Part shown: positions 33,363-46,300 of the stretch, one piece after another
Position numbering within the stretch: the first letter of the stretch is position 1
Layout: the number at the start of each line of letters is the position of its first letter
Source of the DNA: Argyresthia goedartella
Taxonomy: Eukaryota; Arthropoda; Insecta; Lepidoptera; Argyresthiidae
Length of the DNA: 64,000 bases
Assembly (NCBI GenBank): GCA_949825045.1
Contig: OX463816.1
Span: 14,937,579-15,001,578, forward strand
Direction: 5' to 3'
Notes under the pieces: model-generated
The model's database searches: none
What the model saw: only the letters and a program-made list of their open reading frames with translations
Told to the model about the DNA's origin: nothing
Program-made: the position numbers and the translations under genes

Positions 33363-34357
33363 TTTCCCTAAGTATCTAAAATAGGCATGGGTACTACTGC
33401 AACGGGTAATAATATTTTTACACACATAAAGTTTTAAGCGACATTTAATTCATTAAAGTGATTAAGAGGGCCAATTCCCAAAATTGCTTTCCGTAGAACA
33501 ACTTTCACTTTGCCAAATCAAGTCAAAGTATCAAAAAAAAATACTGCATCGTATTTGCGAGGTAGATTACAAAGGGATAAAGTTTCCTCGATGAAAAAAA
33601 ACACAAAGTTACTTCTTGCTTTAACGGCTTCGCCATATCTCGGCGGGTGTCGGTAGCGGGGCGGCAGTCAAGGTCTTCAAATGTACGGTCAAATGGCCGC
33701 CACACCGACACAACAGCGCGGGCCCGCTTCCGAACCGCGGCCGCCCGCTTGGTGTGACATGCTTCATAGTTTCTTGTATTTGACCCCCCCCCCCCCCCCG
33801 CCCAGCTACCGACGTGCCGAAGCTTTTTCATGATAATGAGATTCCAGTCGTGAAAATAGCATATAAAATAAAATTACTCAAATACATTCCAAGGGCCTGC
33901 AGCCAAGCGATTTTCGAAAATTAATTTACTTTATAAGCGTTGTCCTTTAAATGTAAAAATGTACCGTTTATCTATCTTCCGTCCCACGTCACAAACGCTT
34001 TGAAGCATGTTTTGTTTCAATACAAATCCGACAGGAATTCGCCCTCTTAACTTCTCAAAGCCCCAGGTTTTTTTTAGGCTACCCGATTTTGAACCTTATG
34101 CCATGGTAATAAAATTCAAAACCTATAACGGTGATTTAGCATCATATGATGCCTCCGGGCCTTGTGAGGGCGGAAATCCGCCATTGAATTGCAGTAACTG
34201 CTTCGGTTTGCCATTCTCTCTCAAGTCAGGACTTTTGTCTTTAACACATTGCGATTACACAACCATGCTGTATCAAACTCTCGCTGTCTCTCTCTCGGTA
34301 TGACATTTAAGTAGCACGTAACTTAAGCAGAACACTGTGCATCCGGCGACTAGTCTT
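33363..34357. other. 3' flank of the TMEM130-like gene
   Basis: Includes a 16-C run (33784-33799) and GC-rich sequence at about 33640-33760. TTTTGAACCTTATG.CATGGTAATAAAATTC near 34088 recurs near 45397, indicating an unnamed short repeat. The minus-strand gene's poly(A) signal is not obvious; minus AATAAA-like sites are scattered. Confidence 0.4.
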
Positions 34358-37300
34358 CTATTCCATGGAGTCCATGTACCTGTTTCCTACCAGCGACTCC
34401 GTATCGCTCTGGTGACCGAAGAACACGTTTCTGAAGCTGTCGCCGAGTCTTTCTTTGAATGTTTTATAGTCTAGGCGCGCTTGCTGGCCGAAGTCAAAGT
34501 CGGCTACTTCCACCGTGTGCCTGCAACATAAATAGATTGATATATTATGGCTAGTATTTAATCGCACATCAAAAATACTGATTTTCACAGCAATAAAGGT
34601 TCAGCGAAAACACTTTTTATGTTTTAAGTATTTTTGTTGTACTTACATGTTCAACGTAATACGAAGGATAAAAGGGGGTGAGCGAAAAGCTACCGCAATA
34701 TTTTGCCCTGATATTTGCTTTGAAAATCAGTATATTTGCTGTGCAAATCAATATTATTGATGTGCAGAGTAATATTGCCCATATATTATTATCATTAAAA
34801 TAAAACCTCGACACACAAATTTGGTTGTTAAGATTATAAAATTCGAAACCTGAACCGATTTTGATAAAACATGGCTAAGAACCAACGCACAGTGAAGTCA
34901 ACTTCAGATTTTTTTTAAAGCATTAAAATCCGTTTCAGCGCTACGCTAGGCTGCCACAGGCAGACATATAGACAGACAGGCGCTTTAAATGTATAACACC
35001 CCCCTTTTTACGTCGGGGGTTAATACCAAAATGCAGAGTGACTTATGAAATGTGGAATGGCAGTGCGCGTCATTCGGAACTTTCCGGAACAAACCGGGAG
35101 AAAAAATTAAAACACAATTTCGCATCACACAACAACGATCGCAAATTAAATGTACCCACTTAATATAATTCCATGATACTAGAATAAATCTTCTTGAGTG
35201 GGGCTCCAGCCCAGGCAATTAATGTTACTTGTTTATCATTACTGAATAAACAAACACCTCGGCTGATTCTGAAGGGCACACTAACTAAAATTACTTTATA
35301 ACCTTAACTCCGACAGCTCTTATGCGGTTGCCATAGATACTGTTTTCAAAGTAACTTTTGAATTATTTTAATGCACTGATGACCTAATTCAAAAGGGCAA
35401 CAAATATAACGATCACCAAAATATTTTTTTTCTTCTCAAAATGGGTAATTTATCACCAAAAGTTGCAGCAAATACTGTGCTAGCTTGGGTGAAGGGTAAA
35501 GGGGGTGGGCGAAGCGAAGTCTCCTTTATTATCCTTCGTGTTAGGTTGAATTTAAGGACAACAAAAAATACTTAAAACATAAACTTGAGTACACAAAACA
35601 TAAAAAGTAGTTTGGTGGTAATTTATCCAAACACAATTTGGTGGTCGTTTACTAATTCTGGCGGTCGTTTCGAATTTATTGGTAGAAAATAGGTGCGTTT
35701 TTGGTGTTCGTTTAAACATAAGCCATTCAAAAGTGAGTTGGAAAATTGAATCTATGGCTACCGCATAAGAGCTGTCGGAGTTAAGGTTGTCAAGTAATGG
35801 TAGTGAGTGTACCCTTCAGAATTTGTCTCACTATATGTTGAGTACATCACAGGTGAATGACCGATAAGATAAATAAACCCATTGTGTTTTGCACACATCG
35901 AGCGAGACAAGACAATAAGCAGGCGCAGCACATTCACCTTGCTTCACATACATACCGTCACCACTTTCTCCACACGGGGTGGCACTGACTCCGAGAAAAA
36001 GGCACAGATTTGTACCTAGTCTTCACAAAATAAAAGGCCCGGTGACAGCGTCCGTGTCCCTGACGTAATAAGGTTGAATTTAGTTTGGCCGGCCGGGCCT
36101 TTTATTTTGTGAAGACTTTAGTGACTAAGCTCTTGTTGCTATCCATCCTTATTTCGAAGATATAGACGGCTTTCACTAAAACAATTCGGCCAAGTGCAAG
36201 TTGGACTCGCGCACAGAGGGCTCCGCCCAAATCGCATTTTTTTTTTGTGAAGGAACTACAATTTTATGGTTTTCCGATTGTTTCCTTTACTTGTGCTGAA
36301 GGCTAGCTTCGTGGCAAATTTCATGATTCTAGGTCAACGGGAAGTATCCTATAGGTTTTGATTCCCTTGTGAATGTCAAGCAATTTCAGCAAAATTGTGA
36401 CATATATAAGGCAGTATCTTTTGATTGCGTCAACCTATAAGTTAGATTTTTTCACAACTTTAACAGACCAGACTTGAGTAATCGATATCAACATGATAGG
36501 TATCTTCACACGTTCCTGAGAAAAACTGTCATGACATACGGACAGATAGACAGACAGGCAACGAAGTGATCCTATAAGAGTTCCTTTTCAGGGTTCCGTA
36601 GAGAAACAAGGAACCCATATAGTTTCGCCAAGGCTGTCTGTCTGTCGGTCCGCCCGCCCGTCCGTCCGTCCGTCCGTATGTCACAGCTACTTTATGCAGA
36701 AACTATTAGGACTACACAGTTGAAACTTGTTATGTAGATGTATTCTGTGAACCGCTTTTAGATTTTATACAAAAGTTAAAGGGGGCTTCCCATACATGGA
36801 ACTGAAACCAAAACAAAAATTCATCGAACCTATACGTGTGGTGTCTGTAGATAGGTCTTTAAAAATGACTTTGAGGGTCCTGAAATCATTTTTCCTCAAA
36901 GTAAATCGTAAAAGAGAAAGACCCTTCCAAAGTCGAAAAATGAGTGTCGCCCACTCTAACTTTTGAACTAAGAGAGTGAAAAATCTACCAAAAATATATT
37001 GTGTATCTCAATACACACTTTCAACGAAAATTGGTTTGAACAAAATAAAATGTGCAGTTTTTAAGATATAAAACATTTATTGAAAACCGCAAAGATAACT
37101 TTGTCATCCATACAAATACTATGAATAACAAAGTTACAACACAAACATCCAGTCACACAATTACTTGCTACAAAGGAACCCTTCATGGACGAGTCCGACT
37201 CGCACTTAGCCACTTTTTTCCTTTTAAGGTACCCTAAAAAACGATAGTTTTAGTATTTGTCAACTCACCTCGACCGATGTTGATAGTAGGCAACCCCGAA

Positions 37301-40300
37301 CACGACCAGTATAGCAGCTAGCAAGCAGAACACAACCGGCACCACTATCACAGACAACTGCCCGTGTGGTGTGGCTACAATGGAGATACACAGACCTATT
37401 AGTAAATCAATTATAAATACTTCTAATATAATATAAATAAATATAGCCCATTAATGACCCTACCGAGGGGTACAGGCCTTTACTCGGATACTTGTAAGAT
37501 TGAGCCATACTCCACCACGCTGGCTCAGTGAGGGTTGATGGAGGGATTTCGGCACAGGAAGCTACAGGAAACCGGTTGGCAAGTGGTAAGTTACCAAGAA
37601 AACGATTCACAACTCACAAACAGACCTCACCTCACCCAGTAGCGATAGAGGTCATTGGTAACTCATTGGTTATCAGTTACCAAGCGGTTTCCAATAACTC
37701 CTTGCGCAGATAGGCTGGTGGCGGATTCAACATACAGAGTGCTTCGTAACTCAACGTCAGGCGATTATCAGGAGACAGGCCCGCTTATATGGAGTCTGGC
37801 AAAAATATTAAAAAAAAAACTATGTCACGTGGTTTATCCACAATTTGTTGTCAAAGTTAATGTAAGACAGGGTGCCGATTTCTTTATTTTATTTTTTTCT
37901 AATTTTGCAAACATGAGATCACTCCTAGGACTATAAGCAGTTGCCATGATGGAATGAATGGCGGGTTAGGCATGCCCTTTCATTGTCAGGTTGCTTTCAT
38001 TAGTCACTTTGGTGCAAATTATCTCAGGTGTGTAGCCTTTTCAAGCATCTTATTTTTAGGGAGTCCCTCAACATGTGGGCCAGTCTGTTTTCATGATGTG
38101 CGACTCAATCCTTATAAGCATTAGTCATGTTGGCAAATTCCTGTTTTACTGTGGGAATATTCAGAAATTTCGACCATTTTCGTAAAACATGGGGCGTTGA
38201 CTATCGCTTTGAGTACCCCATTTTGAAATCATTGCAGTACTTCTGTGTTTGGCGATTTTCGCTGTTCCCTAGAGCTGTATCTCGTGTTTATGGCAACATA
38301 AAATATAATCTACATTTGAATATTCGCCACTGGCAACGTTGATTATACTGTCACTGTCCAATATAGGCTCTTGATGTTAACATGTGCTTGGTGCTTCTTT
38401 ATACGAATAAAAGTGAAATTAGAAAGTTAATAGTTTGATTCCAGTCCAAATACAGTCCACAAGAAGAAGGCTAAGGGATCACGCTTTCATCTCGTATGCC
38501 CAAACGGGTTTTAGTATAGCTTGATAGGTGAGTACTTTGTTGTCAATGGTGAGTCTTGACTTTCATCCTAGTAACTACTCCAAGGATCTGAATTTGTGGT
38601 TAAGCTCATCACGTTTTTGCTGGATATGCACTTTCCATGTTTGTTTACGGTCCAGATGCAGTTCAAGGTACTTGATAACCGTTTTGTGGAGTAGCACTTC
38701 TTCATTTAATCTCACAGGTGGGCGGTCCTCTTTTCTTAAATTCGTGATGTGGTTTGACTTTGGTGCGATAGCTTTGATTCTCCAGTTCTTCATCCAGGTA
38801 TGTACTTTATCAAAGAAGATGCACCTGTAGATTTCTTTATTTAAAAATAATAATATCATCATTTTTTTTATACTTAGCCAGACCCTGTTTAATTTCCTTG
38901 GTGATGGTTTGACGTTGAGTTACGGTACATCTGTATATAACACATAGCAAACATTCATTTTCACCATCATCATATTCACATCGACCCACTGCTGGGCATA
39001 GGCCTCTTCTCTAAAGCGCCAATCTCCCCGGTCCTGTGGCAAACGCACCCAGTGGGACCCCGACGGCTTGATGATATCGTCGGACCTCGGATATTGGGCT
39101 GGTGGTCTGCCCACTGGCCTTGTCGCTCCCCGTGGCCACCACTCTGTAACTACTTTGGTCCACCGTCCGTCTTTCCGTCTAGCCAAGTGTCCCGCCCATC
39201 TCCACTTTAATCTCCTTTTCCGTTTGCCTAAGTCGGTCCTTCGTTTTCCGTCGAATTTCGCCGTTTGTCATTCGGTCAACGAGAGAGATATCCAACATGG
39301 AAGACTCCATCGCTCTTTGTGCTACTTTTGTAGTATATATTATAGCATACATTATGCTTCGTGAGCGTCCATGTTTCGGCTCCATAGGTGAGGATGGGCA
39401 AGACACATTGGTTATACACCCTGGTCTTCAGGCATTGTGGGAGTGAGGATTTGTAGACATCACTTAGTTTCCCGAAAGCAGCCCACCCTAATCCGAAGCG
39501 TCTTTCGATCTCCTTCACCTGTGCATCTCGGTCAAAGGAGAAACGATGTCCAAGATAGACGTAATCGCTGACCACCTATACGGTGTCATTGCCAACAATA
39601 ATGGCCGGCACATTTAGCAGGCGACTCGTCATGAGCTTGGTCTTGGACACGTTCCTCCTGAGACCGACTTTTAGGGAAGCTTCGTGCAATAATTAATTTA
39701 ACCAATTAGTTTTAAAACACCATACCTTTATAAATATTGATTGTGGCCCGACTGATAACCTTCCCGATGTCGTTCTCAATAACCACAACCACCGTATGCT
39801 GATCTCCGTCCAAAAAGTAGTGGACCAGTGGAAATTCGTACGCTTGGCTGCGAATCTTCGTGGCGCAAGTCTCATTGCCAGTAATATTGTAGTGTCCCAA
39901 CTTGTACTGGGCGCAGTAGTCGAAAGGCGGGGAGCCAGTATACTTGACTTGCAGGTTCATGAGGTCTCCGTGTTGGAGCCAGTTCATGCCTGTGATGTTC
40001 ACGGAGCTTATTGGCTCTGGAAAGGACACGACAATAAGTTCAAAAATAAACCCGACTATTAAAACATTGCGCTCTATAGAGTATCAAACCTATAGAAACC
40101 AGGGCGTTATTACAAATGCCTGTTGGTTTCGGCCAGTTACTTGGCCCAACCACCCGGGTTTTTTAAACAGACACGCTCAATTTAATCCCAAGAGTGTTTC
40201 GGCCAACATTGTGGCCCAAACCGTAAGGCTTTTAGAGTAGGACAATCGTTTTACACCAACTACAAAATCCCGAGTGAGTCCGCCAGCATATTGTTATCGC

Positions 40301-43300
40301 TAACAGGGAATTGCAGTGCAGTTATGTTTACCCTAAATCTGAAAGCTGTACAACAGGTCCCAGAAACCGTTTTTCAGCAGATAGTTCAAATTCCATCAGC
40401 AGTGCTGTCACCGAAAGTATTTCCAGTGAGCCAATCCTTACTATACACATTTCCAAAAATATCTGCTTGTCGATGAAATTAAATGTGAATTTTAAGTTAG
40501 GATGTTATAAAAATACTCTAAGAACTTGAACAAAACCACATACAAGATTGTTTATCGATCTTAAAAGACTTAAGGGGCCCACATAATCTTATAAGTATAA
40601 TACACCAAAAAAATAGGTCACAGAGTGAAAAAGATCCTTTATCGCAAGATGTGTTCAAAGAGGTATGAGTAAGCAGGAAATCGGATTCAGTCTGGACGCC
40701 CATCTAATGAAGAAATATTCAAAAGAGCCTCAAGAGGCCTCATAATATAAGCCAAGCCTAATAGTATTGGTTTTGGAAAACCTAGCGCAAAATAGTGAAA
40801 ACTTTTGTTTTAAAAGTGAAAGTTAATTTTTCTTAAAAGCACGCAATAAATCTATAAGTTTTTAATTTACCACGAAGAATTGATTTGATGTACATTATTA
40901 CATTAAATTTACAAATCTGCAGAAATATTTGTTTTCTTACATCAATAAAACCTCCCACCCGACCGTCTACACCTGCCTATCAGGGTTTTGCAGTGGTAGA
41001 TATTATAAAACGCCGATTTTGATTGCCTGTTGATTTCGGCCCCTTGACTGGCCCAAACTCTGGGGATTAAAGTGAGTGTGTCTACTTTAAAATCCCGAGT
41101 GATTGGGCCAGATACCTGGCCGAAATCAACAGGCTATTGTAATCACGCGCCACCAGGCGGTCAATGCGCGTCTAACGCCTAAATGCAAGCAAAGGGGTGC
41201 AAGAGCCAGAGCTAGTAATATATATATAGTTGGAATAATAATAATAATAATATCTTGGAAACTATTTACACACATTGATCTAGCCCCAAACTAGGATTCC
41301 CTGTATCTTGGGTACTAGGTACTAGACAACGATACACATACTTATCTATATATCTATATAAAAAATATACTTAGATAGATAAACAACCATGACCAGGGTA
41401 CAAGCATCCGTTCTCATCAAACAAATATTTGCCCCCACCGGGACTCGAACCCGGGACCCTTGGCTTCGTAGGCAGGGTCACTGCCGACTCGGCCATTCGG
41501 GTCGTCAAATGTGCTTTCGGGATACCCAACACAGACCCTGAGCCTCAATCACCTAGAACCCGATAGTCGTTAGCGAGCACTCCGTATCGGAAAATATACC
41601 AGAGTTTCATTGCGGTCACGAAGGACTGTCTAAGTGGAATCGTAAAGTCATTACCGAGAACAGGACTATCGACAACGTTTGTTTGTTTGTTTTTGTTAAA
41701 TATTTTACGAGTATGGCTTTGGCGACCCAATTGAAAGAAATATAAACATTCTATTGAATTAATGATACGTTCCTAAACTTACTTTATCTATTCTTGATAT
41801 TTAAAAATAACTTTTACTACAATGGGTATGTAAAATGCAATACCACTTCACGCAATTTTTATTTGATTTTACACACGTGCTATAGATTTAAATAAGAATA
41901 AGAAGTTATTTAATAAAAATGATCATAATGTTTTTATTTTCGAGATATAATTTAGGTTTTTGATTGTCACATCACATCATTACGGTGATGGCGGCAAAGG
42001 AGAGAAAATTGTTTGGAAGTTTTGCTTTCTTTCTTGTTTGTTATGTGTCTTAATTTACTTTTAAAATGAGGCCAGGCAGCTACAGTATTCAATCATGGTG
42101 GAATTTATGGAAAGGTAAGTTTCATAATCATCAGTTTAAAGCGAGGTCTGTATTTGTTCTTTAGAGTTCAAAAGTACATTGTAACATGTATAAATACAGA
42201 GAACCAAAACTACTCTAAACCATTACAATGATGTCAAAAATAAATATTGGATTGGATGTCAAATACCTATAAAATTGTATTAAAAGGTGAGTAAAAAAAT
42301 TCTCCTTGCAGTCATGGGGACTTATCCCAACCTTCAGTTGGTCCCAGAGGACGGCGAGCGGAGCAACCAAATGAAGTGGACGGAGTTGTCCCAAAAACTG
42401 AATTGTGAGGGTACTGGGGACTTGGCGAGTGAGGAGAAGAGACGAAAGGAGAATACTGGTATACCTATTAGGTGCCTACCTATACTTTGTATGTCAGTAG
42501 TACAATAAAACGTTTCCTTGTTTATGTTTGCAGGTTTGGAGTGACTACAAAAACTACATAAATAAATTGTGGAGGTCACCCTGTACTAACTCTCGCATGA
42601 TGCTTCGTGTGCAGGCATTTAGGAGACGTTTAAGAAGTTCTAAGATAAAGTATACAGGGTCTAACAGAAAGGGAGTTACAAGCCGAAAGGTGGTTCTTAG
42701 GGACATCATTCTGAACAACTTTTACTATGGAACCGACATGATCAGAGCAACTTTATTTTTCTTATCTCAGTACATTTCGGGCCTAGCGCTCACCTAAGTT
42801 ATATGGTGGAGTTGAAAATAAAGTTGCTCTCATCAAGTCGGCCCCATACTAAAAGTTGTTCAGAATGATGTCCCTAACAACAACTCCACCATACAAAACA
42901 ACTCCTTTCTACTTTAGCCATTCCCCGCACTATGAGCTTATTCTGCCCGCCGCGCCGCCTAATGTACGGGATATATGGCACTGTGTGCATATTGTATGGG
43001 AGCTACCATTTTTAGAGTTTTGCGGTAACCGAGTATGCCATGTTATAGATGATATTAAGAGATACAATGACGAGAATGAATGAGAAGTTTGAAAAAAATA
43101 TTATTATTTTTTAATTAACTCAATAAATGTGTTTGATTTATATGACAGGTACCTTAAATAATCAAGTTATCCAAAAACAAAAAAAAAGTCCTAGATATTT
43201 ACAAAATAACCCCCAATACAAAATTTCATCCAATTCGGTTCAGTGGGTTAGGCTCTACAGCTGACAACGGAAAACAGCCATCTATACATACATACAAACA

Positions 43301-46300
43301 CACTCACACACTCACACACACACACACACAAACACATACATACACTTTTTTTTTTCACTTTTTCGGGCTAAGTTAACGATAGAGAACCTATCCCCATCAA
43401 AATCTCAACTTCGATTTTTTACGATTATAATACTTTCTTAATTTTCACTTCGTTCAACTCGAAAGTAAAAAGAAGTGGCCATAATTAATAGGGCAGTTGA
43501 TGGCACTGGTGGGGGCCTGGCACTGCAACTGTCAATGACAGATTTGTAGTCCCGGCTCCTCCAAATAATTGTAGTGCATGCGGCTACCAGGATGGTGGTG
43601 GAAGAAGCTGGATACCAGGTGCATTTAATTTTAACAACTCAATTCGAAATCTTTACTGAATCTAAATTTTTTAAATATATCTAAAAAAAAATTATACAAA
43701 ATTTTTGACATCTGCAGTGAATAATTTTGCTACCTTTTAACATTATTTGAAATAGCAGGAAATCTCAATTGTAAAATAAATACTAACTTTAGTAACTAAC
43801 TTGCTGTATTGATGGTCTAACCTCTTGTCGTGCAAAAGCATTGAATAACCGGGTAAAAGTGAGCACAATAGTGCCTCTGCCATCCAGTATGGAAAAAGGT
43901 GTGATGATATGTTTATGTTACCTTTACATTTTATTTATATTCCTGGATTTCCATAACAATGGTGAAGAATCAAACAACATTCAAAGCCTATTGGAAGAAA
44001 CTGGTATTATATGTTTTTTAGTTTTTAGTGTTTCGATCCTTAACCTCTTGAATACCACCAGCGTTAGCTAACGCCACTTTTGCGTTAGACGCTCAAAAAC
44101 TGTTTTTTTTTCTAATTCAGAGGCTCGAATTAGAAAAAATAAACAGTTTTTGAACAATACTTTGTGCCCTCTAGAGGGCGCCATATTGAATTAAGTGTGT
44201 CGTCACATAGCCTATAACCAGTGGTCAATCAATAAGCTACTTTTTTTAAATTCTAACAATACCTCATTTGCCAAATTCTGATAAGTATTTTAGATGTTCT
44301 GATAGAGCAGATGAACATACATATATACATACATACCGGTTACACATAACCCTCCCTTTTGCTTTGGTGTAGTCGGGTAAAAATGAGTTGGTGATTTAAC
44401 TAATTACTCAAAATATCTAGCATTTGTACCCAATTCTAACTCAATTCATTACTCCCTTAGGGACAGACAGCCCATCACCGGCCTCTTCTAGATATCATTT
44501 GTGACTTTTTAAGCATAACAGTTGAGTTTATAATATTTCTGTAAATAATGTGACGTGTTGGACTAATTGAGTGGCCACTTTCCCTAAAACATATCAAATT
44601 GGATTCTTAGTGAAAGATATTGAGGATTCCGAGCAATTATTGAGGAATAAAACCATAAAATTTGACAACACCACAGTAATACCCTTCATAATAGACTGAG
44701 TAGAAACTATAATTTTATACACTACTTATTCTCAGTTAAAGACATCATAAACTCACCTCTTACACTAATCGTATCTTGATAATGTCCATAGATGTAGTTA
44801 TCCCCGATAGGAACAATCCCTGTGTTCTTGCAAATGAAATCTTCGAGAGGAGCTTTCTTAAGTTTTATTTTAGCAGCCCTTTTCGCTATACTGTGAATAG
44901 TTCCATTATTAGCTTCTGTTGTTGTTTTGTTTCCGTTTTTAGGTGTTGTTGTCGGCTTTTCTGTTGTTGTTGTCGGCTTTTCTGTGGTTGTCGTCGTAGT
45001 CGTAGTCGTCGTAGTCGTCGTAGTCGTTGTTGTTGTGATAGGCGGTAACGGCTCTGTGTTCGCAACGACCAGTACATCCACCAAATGGTTATTAATCGAG
45101 TCGGGATATGTGTAATTGAGGTACAAATCGGTTGTCTGATCTATGTACAGACAATCAATAAACCAGTAGGCTATCACTGTAGACGCGTTTTGTTGTAAGA
45201 AATCTGCCTCTGCTTTTGGCAGTACCACGGTATGATTGACACTTTGCTTGGCTGCCACAAAGGTGTTTGGTCTTTCAGTGTTGTTCTGGCTTAAGACCAA
45301 TCTGCCATTCAATGTATCTGAAAGCAAGTGTCAAAATCTTTCTTGAATTTAAATGAACATTAGTGCTCTCGTAATTTTAAATAAGGCCTCGTGGCTTTGA
45401 ACCTTATGGTATGGTAATAAAATTCAAAAATAAATACCCTTAACAGGTTTTCATCTGTAGGCCGGACGAACATGCTTGAAGGGTTATATTAACAAGATTG
45501 TCTGAAGTAGTATGTTAGTTACAGGTGAAGATAGTTTTGATTCATAGTACAACAATACCCATATATAGACAGTCTTTTAGAGCACACCTCCCTATCTTTT
45601 GCCTTCTCTTGCAAATCAGGGACATAGGTACCTCTCCACATCCTCACGCCATCTCATCTTGGGCCTAACTCTTCGGCGGCGCCTGTCTTAAGGTACCCAA
45701 TCGGTACAAATCTTTTTGACATACTGCTAATAATTAATATACTGTACAATAAAGTGGACCACACCTGTTAATTTCAAAGTGACATTAGCTTCAGCGACAT
45801 TGTACCAAATGCCGGTAAAGTAGAACTTCTGCTCTAACTCCACTCGGATCAAGTATTCGCCTGCTTCATACAAGTCCCGAGGGTAGCTGACATTCCATTG
45901 TATTGTGGTTCCTGCTTGTATATACTGTAAAGGAAATGAATGTCTCTTGTTAGAGATAAGGTTGAATGTTCATATTATTTACTCTCAAATATTTTTCATT
46001 GTTGTAGGTACAATCGAACCATCTGAATCATGACCCACCATAAGCTTATTTTGCTAAACCCCTTAAATGCAAGTAGGTCGAAATTCGCTTGAAGGTTTAT
46101 TTCCTTGGTAACGAACTTGTTATCATTTGATTAGACACTGACTTTTACATAGATCTTACAAGTTTGAAAGTTTCAAACGAATTATCAGGCAAATGGGTCA
46201 TGATTCAGTTGGTTTGATTGTACATAAAGAAATCATTGATTTGATTAGACATCATCTGACAGTTGTGGCAATTTTAAAGACAAGTTGTGCTCCCGTATTC

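Noticed and set aside
34007..34303. 98-codon frame downstream of the TMEM130-like gene
   Set aside because: No signature, and it contains a short repeat also found at about 45397.
41434..41505. tRNA gene on the minus strand (B-box and anticodon-like loop)
   Set aside because: It runs directly into a SINE body with an (ATT)n tail and recurs at 59.5 kb in the same arrangement, so it is a tRNA-derived SINE head.
44776..45115. Cys- and Val-rich plus-strand frames over the TMEM130-like exon 4
   Set aside because: They are translations of the trinucleotide repeat in the wrong frame or strand.
45560..45720. Sequence resembling a LINE scrap (CCTCACGCCATCTCATCTTGG)
   Set aside because: The similarity to common lepidopteran repeats is short and could not be framed or bounded.
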